DNA of 64,000 nucleotides from Weissella confusa (lineage in GTDB: Bacteria; Bacillota; Bacilli; Lactobacillales; Lactobacillaceae), in the NCBI GenBank assembly GCA_016466735.1, contig JAAOED010000012.1:1-64000 (forward strand), read 5' to 3'. Positions 63,477-64,000 of this stretch are shown one piece after another (positions within the stretch are counted from its first letter, which is position 1; every line of letters begins with the position of its first letter). Position numbers and translations under genes: made by a program. The notes beneath the pieces were generated by a model. That model worked only from the letters and a program-made list of their open reading frames with translations, was not told the origin of the DNA and ran no database searches.

Positions 63477-64000
63477 ATGACATTGTTTAAAACGAAAACT
63501 AAAAAGGCATTGGCGCTCATCGCAGCAGTCGTTGCTGGTTTCACGTTTGCGATGGGGATTGATGCTGGTCACTCAGCTTCAGCAGCCGGCCAAACGGGTT
63601 ACATTCACGATGGTTCTCAATACAACGGGGGGTATCGTTGGTATGAGGACGGTCAGTTATTTACTGGCTTCCGATTCTACATGGGAACGTACTACTGGTT
63701 CGTAGATGGTGTTCGTCAAAACGCCGGATGGCGCGAAGCCTGGGGTTACAAGTACTACACTGATGACAGTGGACGTGCCGTACAAGGTAACGTCGTAATC
63801 GACGGAACTGCTTACAACTTTGGCGACAATGGTACGTACTACTTGCGTGGTAACGGATCAGGTTACTTGTTCGACGGATCACCAGCTAACGGTGGATACC
63901 GTTGGTACGAAAACGGAACTGTTTACACGGGATTCCGTTACTACACGGGAACGTACTACTGGTTCGTTAACGGTGTTCGCCAAAACGCTGGATGGCGTGA
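63477..64000 (+). CDS. secreted wall protein with at least two modules (runs off the window)
   Basis: ATG 63477 follows CAGGGG (spacing about 10) and opens a frame with no stop before the window end. Signal peptide of about 38 residues (ends SASAA). A first module begins at TGYIHDG (about residue 40) and a second at SGYLFDG (about 128); both are of the NGGYRWYE/QNAGWR subtype. No catalytic domain is visible in the 174 codons present; it may lie downstream as in the Apf-like protein. It has a strong terminator upstream and a WalR-like box, so it is its own transcription unit. Confidence 0.88.
   Translation, partial: MTLFKTKTKKALALIAAVVAGFTFAMGIDAGHSASAAGQTGYIHDGSQYNGGYRWYEDGQLFTGFRFYMGTYYWFVDGVRQNAGWREAWGYKYYTDDSGRAVQGNVVIDGTAYNFGDNGTYYLRGNGSGYLFDGSPANGGYRWYENGTVYTGFRYYTGTYYWFVNGVRQNAGWR

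Noticed and set aside
1..64000. tRNA or rRNA genes, insertion sequences, prophage or toxin-antitoxin genes
   Set aside because: None recognised on either strand by eye; a covariance-model and transposase search would settle it.

Overview
The window reads as chromosome of a low-to-mid GC lactic acid bacterium of the Leuconostoc/Weissella branch, most likely Weissella. This is inferred from gene content and style (arginine deiminase, hrcA-grpE-dnaK-dnaJ with CIRCE sites, KxYKxGKxW-type secretion signal, Apf-like domain, Firmicutes Shine-Dalgarno sites); no marker such as 16S rRNA lies in the window. Almost everything is on the + strand; only an LCP-family gene (2877-3770) and lexA (61920-62552) are on the - strand. 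No tRNA, rRNA, transposase, integrase or CRISPR array was seen.

Layout. 1-2.9 kb: arcA with an unusual leader (palindrome plus a 14-codon upstream ORF), a PucR-like regulator with a cre-like site, and a GtrA-family membrane protein. 2.9-5.2 kb: LCP ligase and a secreted GH73 glucosaminidase. 5.3-7.2 kb: first Wzz-like/Wzy-like pair. 7.5-19.4 kb: a teichoic-acid-type operon of AT-richer, AAA-rich genes: LicD, TagD, two very large glycerophosphotransferase-glycosyltransferase fusions, the TagH/TagG ABC exporter, an acyltransferase and a TagB-like enzyme. 19.4-23.2 kb: second Wzz/Wzy pair and a GT-C-like membrane protein. 23.3-24.8 kb: map and a priming sugar-phosphate transferase. 25-29.3 kb: GH25 lysozyme, a Ser-rich exported protein and the third Wzz/Wzy pair. 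29.3-39.1 kb: DUF4422 protein, UDP-galactopyranose mutase, two GT-C/GT2 pairs resembling three-component glycosylation systems, a galactofuranosyltransferase-like GT2 and a second acyltransferase. 39.2-52.1 kb: NlpC/P60 endopeptidase with tandem repeats, two Wzx flippases, two SGNH esterase-like wall proteins (one broken by an in-frame stop), an LtaS-like phosphoglycerol transferase and an Apf-like wall protein. 52.2-64 kb: housekeeping genes (hrcA-grpE-dnaK-dnaJ, rnz-recJ-apt, lexA, two small conserved proteins), then the start of another module protein cut by the window edge.

The main theme is one roughly 50-kb surface-glycan locus with at least two polymer routes: an ABC-exported, CDP-glycerol-dependent teichoic-acid-like polymer and Wzx/Wzy-type polysaccharide(s). 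Interspersed are at least six secreted proteins carrying at least 16 copies of one aromatic-rich module of about 82-86 residues with a TGFR...GVRQ core, fused to different wall-acting domains. The presence of LicD in the teichoic operon suggests, by analogy with choline-binding proteins of pneumococci, that the modules may recognise a polymer or decoration made by this same locus. That is inference, and it is the best candidate for an undescribed system here.

Other points: LexA lacks the catalytic serine (Ala131) and the Ala-Gly cleavage site; DnaJ lacks the whole zinc-finger region; hrcA has two CIRCE operators flanking its promoter; three paralogous Wzz/Wzy pairs flank the teichoic island and could recombine.
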